Notes: generated by a model from the sequence alone, not told the origin. A stretch of DNA of 28,032 nucleotides from an uncultured Thermomicrobiales bacterium (GCA_902806375.1 CADCWK010000183.1:1-28032), one strand, 5' to 3'; shown: positions 14,143 through 21,612, counted from the first letter of the stretch. Numbers and translations are program-made.

Positions 14143-14161
14143 CCTCTCGGTGAGAGGAGGG
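14143..14161 (+). promoter_or_regulatory. Small hairpin overlapping the tatA ribosome binding site
   Basis: CCTCTC (14143-14148) and GAGAGG (14152-14157) flank GGT. The ribosome binding site AGGAGGG (14155-14161) begins inside the right arm. The stem could modulate tatA translation, but six base pairs is modest. Confidence 0.35.
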
Positions 14162-14167
14162 TCCGAA

Positions 14168-14431
14168 ATGCCGTCGATTGGTCCTACAGAGCTCATTATC
14201 GTCCTGGTCATCGTGGTGATCATCTTTGGCGCCGGCAAGATCGGTGACATCGGTGGCGCCCTGGGTCGTGGCATCCGCGAATTCAAGGAGAACACGAACG
14301 AGCCGGACAAGCTGGACACCGGCTCGGCCGATGACCTCGCGGGCAGCACCACCGCATCGTCCACCCGCCGCGAGGAGCCGGTCATGGCGTCCAAGGGCAG
14401 CAGCCAGCAGGTCCGCGCCGACGAGATCTAG
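14168..14431 (+). CDS. tatA: Twin-arginine translocase subunit TatA
   Basis: 87 aa from ATG 14168, where AGGAGGG and the family start (MPSIGPTELIIVLVIVVIIFGAGKIG) agree. The frame opens earlier without support. A single N-terminal membrane helix is followed by a short hinge, the amphipathic helix (GGALGRGIREFKENT) and a polar tail. The usual LP of the hinge (KLPE) is IG here. TatA multimers form the pore of the Tat pathway, which exports folded, often cofactor-bearing proteins. tatC is not in the window. It has its own -10 box and a terminator, so it looks monocistronic. The length and FGAGK motif fit TatA rather than TatB. Confidence 0.92.
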   Translation: MPSIGPTELIIVLVIVVIIFGAGKIGDIGGALGRGIREFKENTNEPDKLDTGSADDLAGSTTASSTRREEPVMASKGSSQQVRADEI

Positions 14432-14465
14432 TCCTTTCCGTCGCCGAGCGAACCACCAGCATTGG

Positions 14466-14504
14466 ACGGAGACCGCGCCGTAGCGCCGGTCTCCGTTCGG
14501 TTTT
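14466..14504 (+). terminator. Intrinsic terminator after tatA
   Basis: ACGGAGACCG (14466-14475) pairs exactly with CGGTCTCCGT (14487-14496) around an 11-base loop, followed by TCGGTTTT (14497-14504). It lies 34 bp past the tatA stop. Confidence 0.8.
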
Positions 14505-14589
14505 CATCGGCGATCCAAACGCCATCGCCGACGTCGCCGCAGCGGCAGACCGTATGCGCTGACGAATGGTTAGTCCGTCATGACCGGTG

Positions 14590-14595
14590 TAAACT
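14590..14595 (+). promoter_or_regulatory. Candidate -10 box for the DUF151 nuclease gene
   Basis: TAAACT (context TGTAAACTTGG) lies 114 bp before the gene start and after the tatA terminator. It belongs to the TAnACTT set of this window. The -35 (TGGTTA, 17 bp upstream) is weak. Confidence 0.35.
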
Positions 14596-14709
14596 TGGCA
14601 TTGCCCCGCGAGTCCAGTGGCAGCGATCTGGCTCAGGGGTTTGACGGCGGTCAGCGCGAGCCGGGGTGCCGTCAGTCAAGCGGGGACCACTCGCTGAAGG
14701 GGCTACGAG

Positions 14710-15270
14710 ATGATCGAAACCGTCGTGGAAAGCATCCGTGTCAGCCTGGTCACGCAGACGCGGGTCGTCATCCTCAAGGAGGTTGGGGGCGATCGCCATC
14801 TCCCGATCTGGATCGGCGCCTACGAGGCCGAGGCGATCGCCATGGAGCTCCAGGGCGTCACTGCCAGCCGGCCCCTCCCCTATGACCTCATGCGGTCGAT
14901 CATCAGCGATCTCGGGTCCGAGGTCCAGCGGGTCGTCATCTCGCAGGTGATCGACGACGTCTTCCATGCCCGGATCGTCGTCCTGCAGGGCGGCAAATCC
15001 ATCGAGATCGACTCCCGCTCCAGTGACGCCATCGCGCTCGCGGTGCGGGTGAAAGTGCCGATCCTCGTCGCCGACGAGATCATGGAACAGGCCGGTGTCG
15101 AGGTCGACTCGGACACCGACGACGAGCCGGTCACACGGCCCGCCGGTTCGCGCGAGGCGAACCGCGGGACCGAGACCAAGAAGCCGAGTCCCGCGGAAGA
15201 GGAGAAACTCTCCGTCTTTCGCGACTTCATCAATTCGCTGGATCTTGACGACTTCGACAAGCGTCAGTAG
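14710..15270 (+). CDS. Bifunctional nuclease (DUF151) family protein
   Basis: 186 aa from ATG 14710 with GAAGGGG upstream. The DUF151/BFN core spans about residues 1-130: HLPIWIGAYEAEAIAMELQG, RPLPYDLMRSI, VFHARIVV and DSRSSDAIALAVR are all characteristic. Plant BFN homologues have DNase and RNase activity, and the bacterial role is largely unknown. After a polar, charged linker the C-terminus carries a short helix, EEEKLSVFRDFINSLDLDDF, similar to the tails of other bacterial members. The following gene is 83 bp downstream and probably in the same transcript. Confidence 0.88.
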   Translation: MIETVVESIRVSLVTQTRVVILKEVGGDRHLPIWIGAYEAEAIAMELQGVTASRPLPYDLMRSIISDLGSEVQRVVISQVIDDVFHARIVVLQGGKSIEIDSRSSDAIALAVRVKVPILVADEIMEQAGVEVDSDTDDEPVTRPAGSREANRGTETKKPSPAEEEKLSVFRDFINSLDLDDFDKRQ

Positions 15271-15352
15271 AGGACCAGCCCGGAGATCCGGGGGCACGGT
15301 TCTGGCTCTACCCGGTCAACGCCTGCCCCCCCTTGTCAGTCACGGAGAACCC

Positions 15353-15769
15353 ATGGAATCATCGACACCGGAAGGTCACGTCAAGCAGGTCGTCCTCGAC
15401 CGGTTGCCGCGCTGCGCGGTCTGCCACAGCCCCTACGATGAAGACGATATCAACGTCGTGTCCTCGCGACGGGATGTCTGGATGATGGTCGTCGAGTGCG
15501 AGGTCTGCCACGCGCGGAACTTCGTCGCGGCCGTACTCAAGGATGGCGATCCCGACCAGGCCAAGGTCGCCCTGCAGAAGATGTCGGACGAGGCCCGCGG
15601 CGGCCAGGCAGCGTTCGAGATCGATGACCGCGGCGAGGTCGTCGAGACCCCAGCCGAGTCCGCCGGTCCTCCGGTCAGCGCCGGAGATGTGGCGGACATG
15701 CATGAGTTCCTGAATGGTTTCGACGGGGACTTTCGCAAGCTGTTCGGCGCCGGCGAGCCGCGCGGCTGA
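15353..15769 (+). CDS. Uncharacterised protein with two CxxC pairs (putative zinc ribbon)
   Basis: 138 aa from ATG 15353 with CGGAGAA upstream; the frame runs further back but overlaps the DUF151 gene. Two cysteine pairs, CAVCHSPY and CEVCHARN, are separated by about 30 residues containing a hydrophobic strand (VWMMVVECEV). This is the form of a zinc ribbon. The C-terminal half is acidic and ends with MHEFLNGFDGDFRKLF, a short helix that resembles the tail of the DUF151 protein just upstream (FINSLDLDDF). I do not recognise a named family. A nucleic-acid or protein-interaction role is only a guess. Confidence 0.8.
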   Translation: MESSTPEGHVKQVVLDRLPRCAVCHSPYDEDDINVVSSRRDVWMMVVECEVCHARNFVAAVLKDGDPDQAKVALQKMSDEARGGQAAFEIDDRGEVVETPAESAGPPVSAGDVADMHEFLNGFDGDFRKLFGAGEPRG

Positions 15770-15790
15770 TCGACCCGAACACGCACAGCG

Positions 15791-15824
15791 ACGCCCGTCC
15801 GGTGGACGGGCGTTCGTCGTTTTT
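15791..15824 (+). terminator. Intrinsic terminator after the zinc-ribbon gene
   Basis: ACGCCCGTCC (15791-15800) and GGACGGGCGT (15804-15813) form a perfect ten-base stem, followed by TCGTCGTTTTT. It lies 21 bp past the stop and separates this unit from nuoEF. Confidence 0.9.
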
Positions 15825-15861
15825 CAGACCGACCGGGGTGGCAACGCTACCGGTCCGGCCC

Positions 15862-15867
15862 TACACT
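15862..15867 (+). promoter_or_regulatory. Candidate -10 box for nuoEF
   Basis: TACACT (context CTACACTTTCC) with TGGCAA 17 bp upstream (three of six matches to TTGACA). A transcription start near 15874 would place the palindrome at 15878-15893 over the initial transcribed region. Confidence 0.45.
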
Positions 15868-15876
15868 TTCCCCAGT

Positions 15877-15894
15877 TTGTGATATCTATCACAG
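15877..15894 (+). promoter_or_regulatory. Palindromic operator, Rex-like or CRP/FNR-like
   Basis: TGTGATATCTATCACA (15878-15893) is a perfect 7+7 palindrome around TC. With flanks it reads TTGTG-N8-CACAG. That matches nine of ten fixed positions of the Rex site TTGTG-N8-CACAA, and it also fits the CRP site TGTGA-N6-TCACA exactly. It lies between the -10 box and the nuoE start, 70 bp before the latter. A position just downstream of the -10 suits a repressor. Rex senses NADH/NAD and often controls NADH dehydrogenase genes. Confidence 0.6.
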
Positions 15895-15962
15895 TTGTCC
15901 CGGCGGCGAATCGGCGGCCCGGAGTTCTGCCGCGAACCGGCCGGCGTCAGAGGGCAGTAGCC

Positions 15963-16484
15963 GTGTCACATCCGTCCAGCCAGACCATCGATCTCGACGT
16001 CGTCCGCGAGATGATGTCGCATATCACTTACGCGGATCACCAGGAGGGCCAGGAGTTGATCCTGTTCGCGCTCCAGGAGATCAACGAGCACTTCGGTTGG
16101 GTGTCGCTCGAAGCCGCGGAGATCGTGGCCGACCATCTGGGCACGACGGTCAACCGCGTCTACGCCCTCCTGACCTTCTACGCCGACTTCCGGACGGCAC
16201 CACGTGGTGACAACTTCATGCTCGTCTGCCACGGCATGTCGTGCTACGTGGCCGGTTCGATGCGCCTCGTCCAGTCCCTGCGCGACCGGCACGGTGTCAG
16301 CGACGGGGAGACAACGGCCGACGGTGCGTTGACGATCCAGGTCGTCGACGGTTGCCTCGGCATCTGCGACCGGGCGCCGCTCGTCAAGCTCAACCAGGAG
16401 TTCCACGGGGAGTTGACGGTCGAGACGCTCAACGACCTGATCGGTCGGCTCCGGCTGGCCACGTCCTCCGGAGGTGCCAGATGA
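15963..16484 (+). CDS. NuoE-like [2Fe-2S] thioredoxin-fold subunit
   Basis: 173 aa from GTG 15963 with AGAGGG upstream. The N-terminal helical part (HQEGQELILFALQEINEHFG, then VALLTFY-type VYALLTFYADF) precedes the thioredoxin-like ferredoxin domain. The four cluster ligands are present at C89 and C94 (CHGMSC) and C131 and C135 (CLGIC), with the NuoE/HoxE/FdsG spacing. It passes electrons between the partner flavin subunit and other centres. The stop overlaps the NuoF-like start by 4 nt (ATGA). No other complex I, hydrogenase or formate dehydrogenase gene is nearby, so the physiological partner is unknown. Confidence 0.9.
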   Translation: MSHPSSQTIDLDVVREMMSHITYADHQEGQELILFALQEINEHFGWVSLEAAEIVADHLGTTVNRVYALLTFYADFRTAPRGDNFMLVCHGMSCYVAGSMRLVQSLRDRHGVSDGETTADGALTIQVVDGCLGICDRAPLVKLNQEFHGELTVETLNDLIGRLRLATSSGGAR

Positions 16485-18232
16485 CCCACGGTCACCCGCT
16501 CACGCTGACCCCGAAGCTCGCGCCGTCCCTGCCCAACCTGACGTCCCGGGCCGAATTCGAGTCGTTCCGGGAGGAGGCGGAGCGGCAGTGGTCCAGCTAC
16601 TCCACCCCGGATGCCTGGGTCGTGACCGTCGGGCTCGACTCCTCGTCCATCGGCAAGGGCGCCGGGGACGTCCTCGCCCGCGTCCGCGAGCAGCTCGCCG
16701 GTACCGACGCGGTGGTGCGCCAGGCCAGCGGCAACGGTGCCAACTGGATGGAGCCGTGGGTCGAGATCAAGCGCCCGGGCCAGCCACCGATCGTCTACGC
16801 CAACATCGAGCCGTCCGACGTCCCCGATCTCCTCGCGGATCGTCTTGGCCACCGGGCGATCGGAGTCATTGGCGATGCCCCGTATGGCGATATCCCGCCC
16901 CTCCAGGAGTTGCCGTTCTTCAAGCTGCAGAAGCGGATCCTGCTGCGCAACGTCGGGGTCATCGACCCGGAGTCGATCGAGGACGCCATCGCCCGGGGCG
17001 CCTACTCCGGGTACATGAAGGTGCTGTTCGACCTCAGCCAGGACGAGGTCATCGAGGAGGTCACTCGCGCCAACCTGCGCGGGCGAGGCGGGGCCGGCTT
17101 CCCGGCCGGGATCAAGTGGGCCAGCGGCAAGCGCGCCCGCGCCCGCCCGAAGTACGTCGTCTGCAACAGCCACGAGGGTGAGCCGAACGTCTACAAGGAC
17201 CGGCGTATCCATGAAGGCGACCCGCACCGCCTGCTCGAAGGCATCCTGATCGCCTGCGTCGCGGTCGGCGCCGACATCGGCTACAACTACATCGGTGGCG
17301 AGTACCCCCTGGCGATCCAGCGGTTCCGGAAGGCGGCCGCCGATGCCGAGCGCCTCGGGCTGATCGGGAAGAACGTGCTCGGCTCCGGCAAGGACGTCGG
17401 TCTCCGCATCCGGGCGGGCGGCGGCGCGTACATCTGTGGCGAGGGTTCGGCGCTGATGTACTCCATCATGGGTGTACGCGGGCAGCCAAGGACCAAGCCG
17501 CCCCGCTCGGTCGAGGAAGGGCTGTGGAAGCGCCCCACGGTGGCGAACAACTCCGAGACGCTGGCCAACATCCCTGACATCGTCAACAACGGCGGCGACT
17601 GGTACGCCAGCATGGGCACCGGGAAGAGCACCGGCACCAAGCTCGTCACCGTGATGGGACCCGTCAAGCGGATGGGGCTCGTCGAGGTCGAGATGGGCAC
17701 GCCATTCCGCAGGGTGATCGAGGACATCTGGGGCGGTATGAAGGACGGCCACACCTTCAAGGGCGTCCAGACCGGTGGCATCTCGGCAGGACCGCTGCTG
17801 GAGCAGCACCTCGATGTGCCGCTGGATTTCGACTCGATGGCTGAGTACGGCGGCATGCTTGGCTCCGGCGGCTTCGTCGTCTATGACGACACGACCTGCG
17901 CCGTCGACTACGCCCGCTACATGATGGCCTTCAACCGCTACGAGTCCTGCTCGAAGTGCGTTCCCTGCCGACTGGGCAACCCGGCCATCATCGAGATCAT
18001 CGACCGCATCCGCCTCGGCCGCGGTTCGGAAGCGGACCTCGCGCTCATCGAGCGGACGAGCAAGCACATCATCGAGTTATCGCTCTGCGGTCTCGGTCAG
18101 GTCGCCCCCATGCCGCTGCTCGGGATGATGCAGAAGCATCACGAGGAATTCCTCGAGCACGTCCGCGACGGCGTCTGCCGCTGCGGCACGTGCCCGATCG
18201 AATCGAGAGTGACCGCCGTCGCCGCCGACTGA
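16481..18232 (+). CDS. NuoF-like NADH-binding flavoprotein with cysteine-less N-terminal domain
   Basis: 583 aa from ATG 16481 with GGAGG upstream. Residues ~45-120 look like the thioredoxin-like ferredoxin domain of HydB/HoxF-type proteins (ending PPIVYANIEPSDVPDLL), but no cysteine remains in it. The NADH/FMN domain begins around 200 with GRGGAGFPAGIKW, and SLBB and C-terminal parts follow. The [4Fe-4S] site is C490, C493, C496 and C536 (CSKCVPC and CGLGQ). The tail adds C566, C568 and C571 (CRCGTC). Usual NADEGEP reads NSHEGEP, and GEETAL reads GEGSAL, so cofactor loops differ from standard NuoF. With the NuoE-like protein it could form a diaphorase module. The next gene is convergent, so there is no nuoG. 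Confidence 0.9.
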   Translation: MTHGHPLTLTPKLAPSLPNLTSRAEFESFREEAERQWSSYSTPDAWVVTVGLDSSSIGKGAGDVLARVREQLAGTDAVVRQASGNGANWMEPWVEIKRPGQPPIVYANIEPSDVPDLLADRLGHRAIGVIGDAPYGDIPPLQELPFFKLQKRILLRNVGVIDPESIEDAIARGAYSGYMKVLFDLSQDEVIEEVTRANLRGRGGAGFPAGIKWASGKRARARPKYVVCNSHEGEPNVYKDRRIHEGDPHRLLEGILIACVAVGADIGYNYIGGEYPLAIQRFRKAAADAERLGLIGKNVLGSGKDVGLRIRAGGGAYICGEGSALMYSIMGVRGQPRTKPPRSVEEGLWKRPTVANNSETLANIPDIVNNGGDWYASMGTGKSTGTKLVTVMGPVKRMGLVEVEMGTPFRRVIEDIWGGMKDGHTFKGVQTGGISAGPLLEQHLDVPLDFDSMAEYGGMLGSGGFVVYDDTTCAVDYARYMMAFNRYESCSKCVPCRLGNPAIIEIIDRIRLGRGSEADLALIERTSKHIIELSLCGLGQVAPMPLLGMMQKHHEEFLEHVRDGVCRCGTCPIESRVTAVAAD

Positions 18233-18254
18233 GTCCTGGCAGCGATGCGAGAGA

Positions 18255-19241
18255 TCAGGCCAGCGACACGACCTGGCCAGCGCCGCGCCGCTCGGCCAGG
18301 TCGAGTGCTTTCCGGGCGACCACCATGTCCTGGACCGCGTTGCCGACCGACTTGAAGAAGGTGATCTGGTCGTCGGAGCTCCGGCCGGCGTGATCCCCGT
18401 TTACGAGGTGGCCGAGTTCGACCGTGACATCGTCGGCCCGGAGCTGACCCGCCCGGATCGGGATCACGAAGTCACCGGCCTCCTCCAGCGCCGCGGCCCG
18501 CTGGTCGACGACGACGAGCGAACGGATGATGGTCTCGGCGGGGATCTCCTGCATGGCCGGGGTATAGGCGCCGACGGCGTTGATGTGGGTCCCCGGGCGG
18601 ATGTCCGGATCGTCGAAGACGGGTTCCCGAGAGGTCGTGGCTGCGCAGACGATGTCCGCGGCGGCGACAGCCGCCCGGTCGGTCGTCCGCTCGGTAATCG
18701 CCGCCACCGCCGGATCGCGTTCCTCCAGCCAGCCGGCCATGCGATCCAGCCCGGCCTGGCTCCGCCCAACGACGATGACCCGCGTGATGGAGCGTACGGC
18801 GCAGACCGCGAGGACCTGGGTCAGCGCCTGGGCCCCGGCGCCGACGACCACGAGCGTCGTGGCGTCGCGCCGGGCCAGCAGGTCCGTCGCCGCACCGGAC
18901 ACCGCCCCGGTCCGGAGCGCCGTGATACTCGTACCGTCGAGGAGGGCCGCCGGGATACCGGTCTCCGGGTCCACGATCAGGACGGTGGCGTGGATCAGCG
19001 GCAGACCCCGTCCGGGATTGTCGGCGGCGACCGTCACCAGCTTGACGCCAAGCGCGTCGGCAGCCGGCACGGTGGCTGGCATGAAAAGGGCGTCCAGGGA
19101 CGGGTCGTCGAGATGGATGCCCGTCCGCAGCGGGGCCTGGGCCCGGCCAGCACTCAGTTCCCCAAAGGCCGTCTTCATCAACGCGATCGCGTCCGGCATC
19201 GAGACGAGCCGGCCAATATCCGATGCACCGATAATGCGCAT
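18255..19241 (-). CDS. Ornithine cyclodeaminase / mu-crystallin family protein
   Basis: 328 aa from ATG 19239-19241, family length; the frame runs on to 19328 without family sequence. Motifs are MRIIGASDIGRLVSMPDAI at the start, ALGVKLVTVAADNPGRGLPL, DGTSITALRTGAVSGAATD, then the Rossmann fold VVVGAGAQALTQVLAV and INAVGAYTPAMQEIP. Members include ornithine cyclodeaminase, alanine dehydrogenase and ketimine/pyrroline-2-carboxylate reductases, all NAD(P)-dependent. The sequence alone does not settle the substrate. The gene converges on the NuoF-like gene with 22 bp between stops and no terminator, and diverges from the SH3 gene. Confidence 0.88.
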   Translation of the reverse strand: MRIIGASDIGRLVSMPDAIALMKTAFGELSAGRAQAPLRTGIHLDDPSLDALFMPATVPAADALGVKLVTVAADNPGRGLPLIHATVLIVDPETGIPAALLDGTSITALRTGAVSGAATDLLARRDATTLVVVGAGAQALTQVLAVCAVRSITRVIVVGRSQAGLDRMAGWLEERDPAVAAITERTTDRAAVAAADIVCAATTSREPVFDDPDIRPGTHINAVGAYTPAMQEIPAETIIRSLVVVDQRAAALEEAGDFVIPIRAGQLRADDVTVELGHLVNGDHAGRSSDDQITFFKSVGNAVQDMVVARKALDLAERRGAGQVVSLA

Positions 19242-19323
19242 GGTTCGTGAAACCCCTCTGTCCCGGTCGGAGCCGGTCCCGTCGCGATCACCCGCCGTTC
19301 CCGGGAATCGCCCGGGCCGATGG

Positions 19324-19329
19324 TACACT
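19324..19329 (+). promoter_or_regulatory. Candidate -10 box for the SH3 gene
   Basis: TACACT (context GGTACACTTTCC) is 101 bp upstream of the gene start. The ten bases TACACTTTCC are identical to those before nuoE. No -35 is evident. Confidence 0.4.
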
Positions 19330-19430
19330 TTCCTATCACGCCCGCCTGACCGTGGCTCGTTCGTGTGCCCGCCGCTCCCCTCGCGGTGGGATCAGACCCC
19401 GGACATCCGACCCGTACCCGTGCAGGGCTC

Positions 19431-19994
19431 ATGACAGACCCATCCCTCAATCGCCGGCTCGACCAACACGCCCGCCGCTCCGGCTTCGCCGTCGGCGCGT
19501 CGATGGCCTTGGCCATCCTGCTGCTCATCGGGGCATTCGTCTGGTTGTTCGCCACGATCAACCCCTACCTGAGCGACTTCCTCGGCGCGCAGGCCGCCAG
19601 TTCGACCGCGACGCCCGCCAGTATCCAGGCGGGTGCCCCGTTGGCCCCGACCGCCCGTCCGGTCCAGTCATCGGCGCCGTCGGTCGCACCGACGGCCACC
19701 ATCGCGCCGACCGAGCCGCCCGCGGCCGCGCCCACGGTCGCGCCCACGCAGGTGCCGCCGACGGAGACACCGGACGATTTCCAGCCGGATTACCAGGTCG
19801 CTGGCAACCAGGGGATCAACTTCCGCTCGGCGGCCGGGACCAACGGATCCGAGACCCTCGCCGTCGTAAACCCCGGCACCCCGCTCCAGTCCACCGGCGA
19901 GGAAGAAACCGTCGAGGGGGTCGTCTGGCTCCAGTTCATCAACGAGGACGGTCAGACCGGCTGGATCCGCGAGATCGATACCGAACCCGTCTAA
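19431..19994 (+). CDS. Membrane-anchored SH3b-domain protein
   Basis: 187 aa from ATG 19431 (AGGG upstream). A short cytoplasmic N-terminus of basic character (NRRLDQHARRS) leads into one membrane helix at about residues 20-42 (VGASMALAILLLIGAFVWLF). A ~60-residue Pro/Thr/Ala-rich linker with repeated APT units follows. The C-terminal domain resembles a bacterial SH3 (SH3b) fold: GINFRSAAGTNGSETLAVVNPGTPL, then VWLQFINEDGQTGWIREI. SH3b domains often bind peptidoglycan or cell-surface ligands, so an envelope role outside the membrane is likely. It lies 58 bp before tyrA, possibly in one transcript, without an obvious functional link. Confidence 0.85.
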   Translation: MTDPSLNRRLDQHARRSGFAVGASMALAILLLIGAFVWLFATINPYLSDFLGAQAASSTATPASIQAGAPLAPTARPVQSSAPSVAPTATIAPTEPPAAAPTVAPTQVPPTETPDDFQPDYQVAGNQGINFRSAAGTNGSETLAVVNPGTPLQSTGEEETVEGVVWLQFINEDGQTGWIREIDTEPV

Positions 19995-20052
19995 CCCCGC
20001 TCGCTACCGCAGCAGCGAACCGGCTCATCCCGATCAGGAGGAACGTCCCATC

Positions 20053-21108
20053 ATGCAGAAGGTAGCGATCATCGGACTGGGGCTCATCGGAGGGTCGATC
20101 GGCCTCGGACTCAGCGCGTGGTCGAAGGCGAACAGCCAGGGCGGTCCAGCCCTCCAGATCGTCGGTTTCGACACAGACATCCAGCAGCAGCAGTACGCGA
20201 AGAAGATCGATGCGGTCGAGAAGACCGAATGGGACCTGACGCGGGCAGTGCGTGACGCCGACATCGTCATCCTCTGCGTCCCGGTCTCGGCGACCGAGCA
20301 GACGTTCACCGACATCGCCGCCCACCTCAAGCCCGGCGCCATCGTCACCGATACCGCTTCGACCAAGGCCAGCGTGCTGCGGTGGGCCAACGATCTACTG
20401 CCCAGGACCGTCAACTTCGTCGGTGGGCACCCAATGGCCGGCAAGGCCCAGAGTATCGAGGGAGCCGACGCCGGCCTCTTCAAGGGCGCGACGTGGTGCG
20501 TCTGTCCGTCGGTCCACGCGTCGGAGGACGCGATCAAGAACGTCCTCGGGATCATCGGCGCGCTGGACGCCGAGCCCTACTTCGTCGACCCCGAGGAACA
20601 CGACGCGCACGTCGCCGGCGTCAGCCACCTGCCGTTCGTCCTCAGCGCCGCCCTGATGCGGGCGACGAGCAAGGACACCTCCTGGCGGGACATGCGGGCG
20701 CTCTCGGCGACCGGCTTCCGGGACATGACCCGGCTGGCTTCGGGCTCCCCGGCCATGCACCGGGACATCGTGATGACCAACCGGGAGGCGATCGTCCGCT
20801 GGGTCGACGCCACCGTCGCCGAGCTGGGCGAGTTCCGGGCGCTGCTCCTCGCCGAGGACGCCGAGAAGCGGATGGACGACTATTTCGTCGCCGCCCGGGA
20901 ATCCCGCGCCGACTGGTCGACGCAAACGCGGCGGGAGGGCGAGCTGCTCCAGGACACCGACTCCGAACTCGTCAACACCAGCATGAGCGGCCAGATGGGC
21001 AGGCTGTTCTTCGGCAGCCTCCTGACCCGCCGCCGGGGCCCCGAGCGCCCGGGAGACCGTGACGGCGAACCGGGCAGCAAGGTGAAGACCCGGTCCGATC
21101 GTCGCTGA
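20053..21108 (+). CDS. tyrA: Prephenate/arogenate dehydrogenase
   Basis: 351 aa from ATG 20053 with AGGAGGAAC upstream. The NAD(P)-binding start VAIIGLGLIGGSIGLGL is textbook. DIVILCVPVSAT, VTDTASTKASV and the substrate-binding GGHPMAGKAQSIEGADAGLF follow, then the conserved HAHVAGVSHLPFVLSAAL-type segment (HDAHVAGVSHLPFVLSAAL). The enzyme oxidatively decarboxylates prephenate or arogenate in tyrosine synthesis. There is no C-terminal ACT domain. Instead the protein ends in a basic, disordered tail (TRRRGPERPGDRDGE). aroQ, another gene of aromatic synthesis, is 5 kb downstream but not in the same operon. Confidence 0.94.
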   Translation: MQKVAIIGLGLIGGSIGLGLSAWSKANSQGGPALQIVGFDTDIQQQQYAKKIDAVEKTEWDLTRAVRDADIVILCVPVSATEQTFTDIAAHLKPGAIVTDTASTKASVLRWANDLLPRTVNFVGGHPMAGKAQSIEGADAGLFKGATWCVCPSVHASEDAIKNVLGIIGALDAEPYFVDPEEHDAHVAGVSHLPFVLSAALMRATSKDTSWRDMRALSATGFRDMTRLASGSPAMHRDIVMTNREAIVRWVDATVAELGEFRALLLAEDAEKRMDDYFVAARESRADWSTQTRREGELLQDTDSELVNTSMSGQMGRLFFGSLLTRRRGPERPGDRDGEPGSKVKTRSDRR

Positions 21109-21126
21109 TCGGCCGGTCCACCCCCG

Positions 21127-21612
21127 TCAGGGCAGGATGGTCCAGGAACCGGGCAACGAGTAGCGGAAGATGCCCCCGGTCGGTTGTCCCGCTTCCCGGA
21201 CTCTTCCCCGGTCGCGCCGGAGGATCTCCGCGTAGGAATTCTGGACCTGCACGATCCGGCGGGCGTTGAGATTGAAGACGATCAGCCCCGCGTCGAACGG
21301 TGCGAGGCTGAGCTGGCGCGTGGGACCGTTCACGACCCGCACCGGCAGTGGGTAGTCGTGCTGGTCATCGAGCCGCTCGTCGATCCAGGTGTGGTCCTCG
21401 CCGACGTTGTGCTCGTCGAAGATCGCCAGTCCGGCCGACAGGTCCTGGATGAGAGAGGGGTCGTATTGTTCCGCGAGCTGGAGCAGGGCCCGGGCATCCT
21501 GGGGTCCGTGGGAGCAGGCGGCGGTGAGCGCCTTGGCGAGATGTGCCGGCCCGGCGAAGGTGATGGTTCCGGTCGGGTCGATGACGGTGCACCGGATGGA
21601 CGGCTCTTGCAA
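21127..21612 (-). CDS. Uncharacterised protein
   Basis: 161 aa if started at TTG 21610-21612, which has GAGG seven bases upstream. The frame is open to 21720 and an ATG at 21685-21687 is another option, but that stretch (RYRPFVAPVTRRSHPSHTRRG) is not protein-like and overlaps the intergenic region. The sequence opens SIRCTVIDPTGTITFAGPAHLAKAL, has ARALLQLAEQYDPSLIQDL in the middle and ends in NARRIVQVQNSYAEILRRDR with YSLPGSWTILP. It looks soluble, with no signal peptide or membrane helix. I do not recognise a family. It is convergent with tyrA (18 bp between stops) and divergent from the next gene. Confidence 0.72.
   Translation of the reverse strand: MQEPSIRCTVIDPTGTITFAGPAHLAKALTAACSHGPQDARALLQLAEQYDPSLIQDLSAGLAIFDEHNVGEDHTWIDERLDDQHDYPLPVRVVNGPTRQLSLAPFDAGLIVFNLNARRIVQVQNSYAEILRRDRGRVREAGQPTGGIFRYSLPGSWTILP

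Noticed and set aside
16244..18067. Long minus-strand open frame (607 codons) opposite nuoEF
   Set aside because: Low-complexity shadow of the NuoF-like gene with no recognisable domain.
19296..19316. CCCGGGAATCGCCCGGG hairpin upstream of the SH3 gene
   Set aside because: Only six base pairs of pure G/C in a GC-rich region, no T-run and no relation to a start codon; likely chance.
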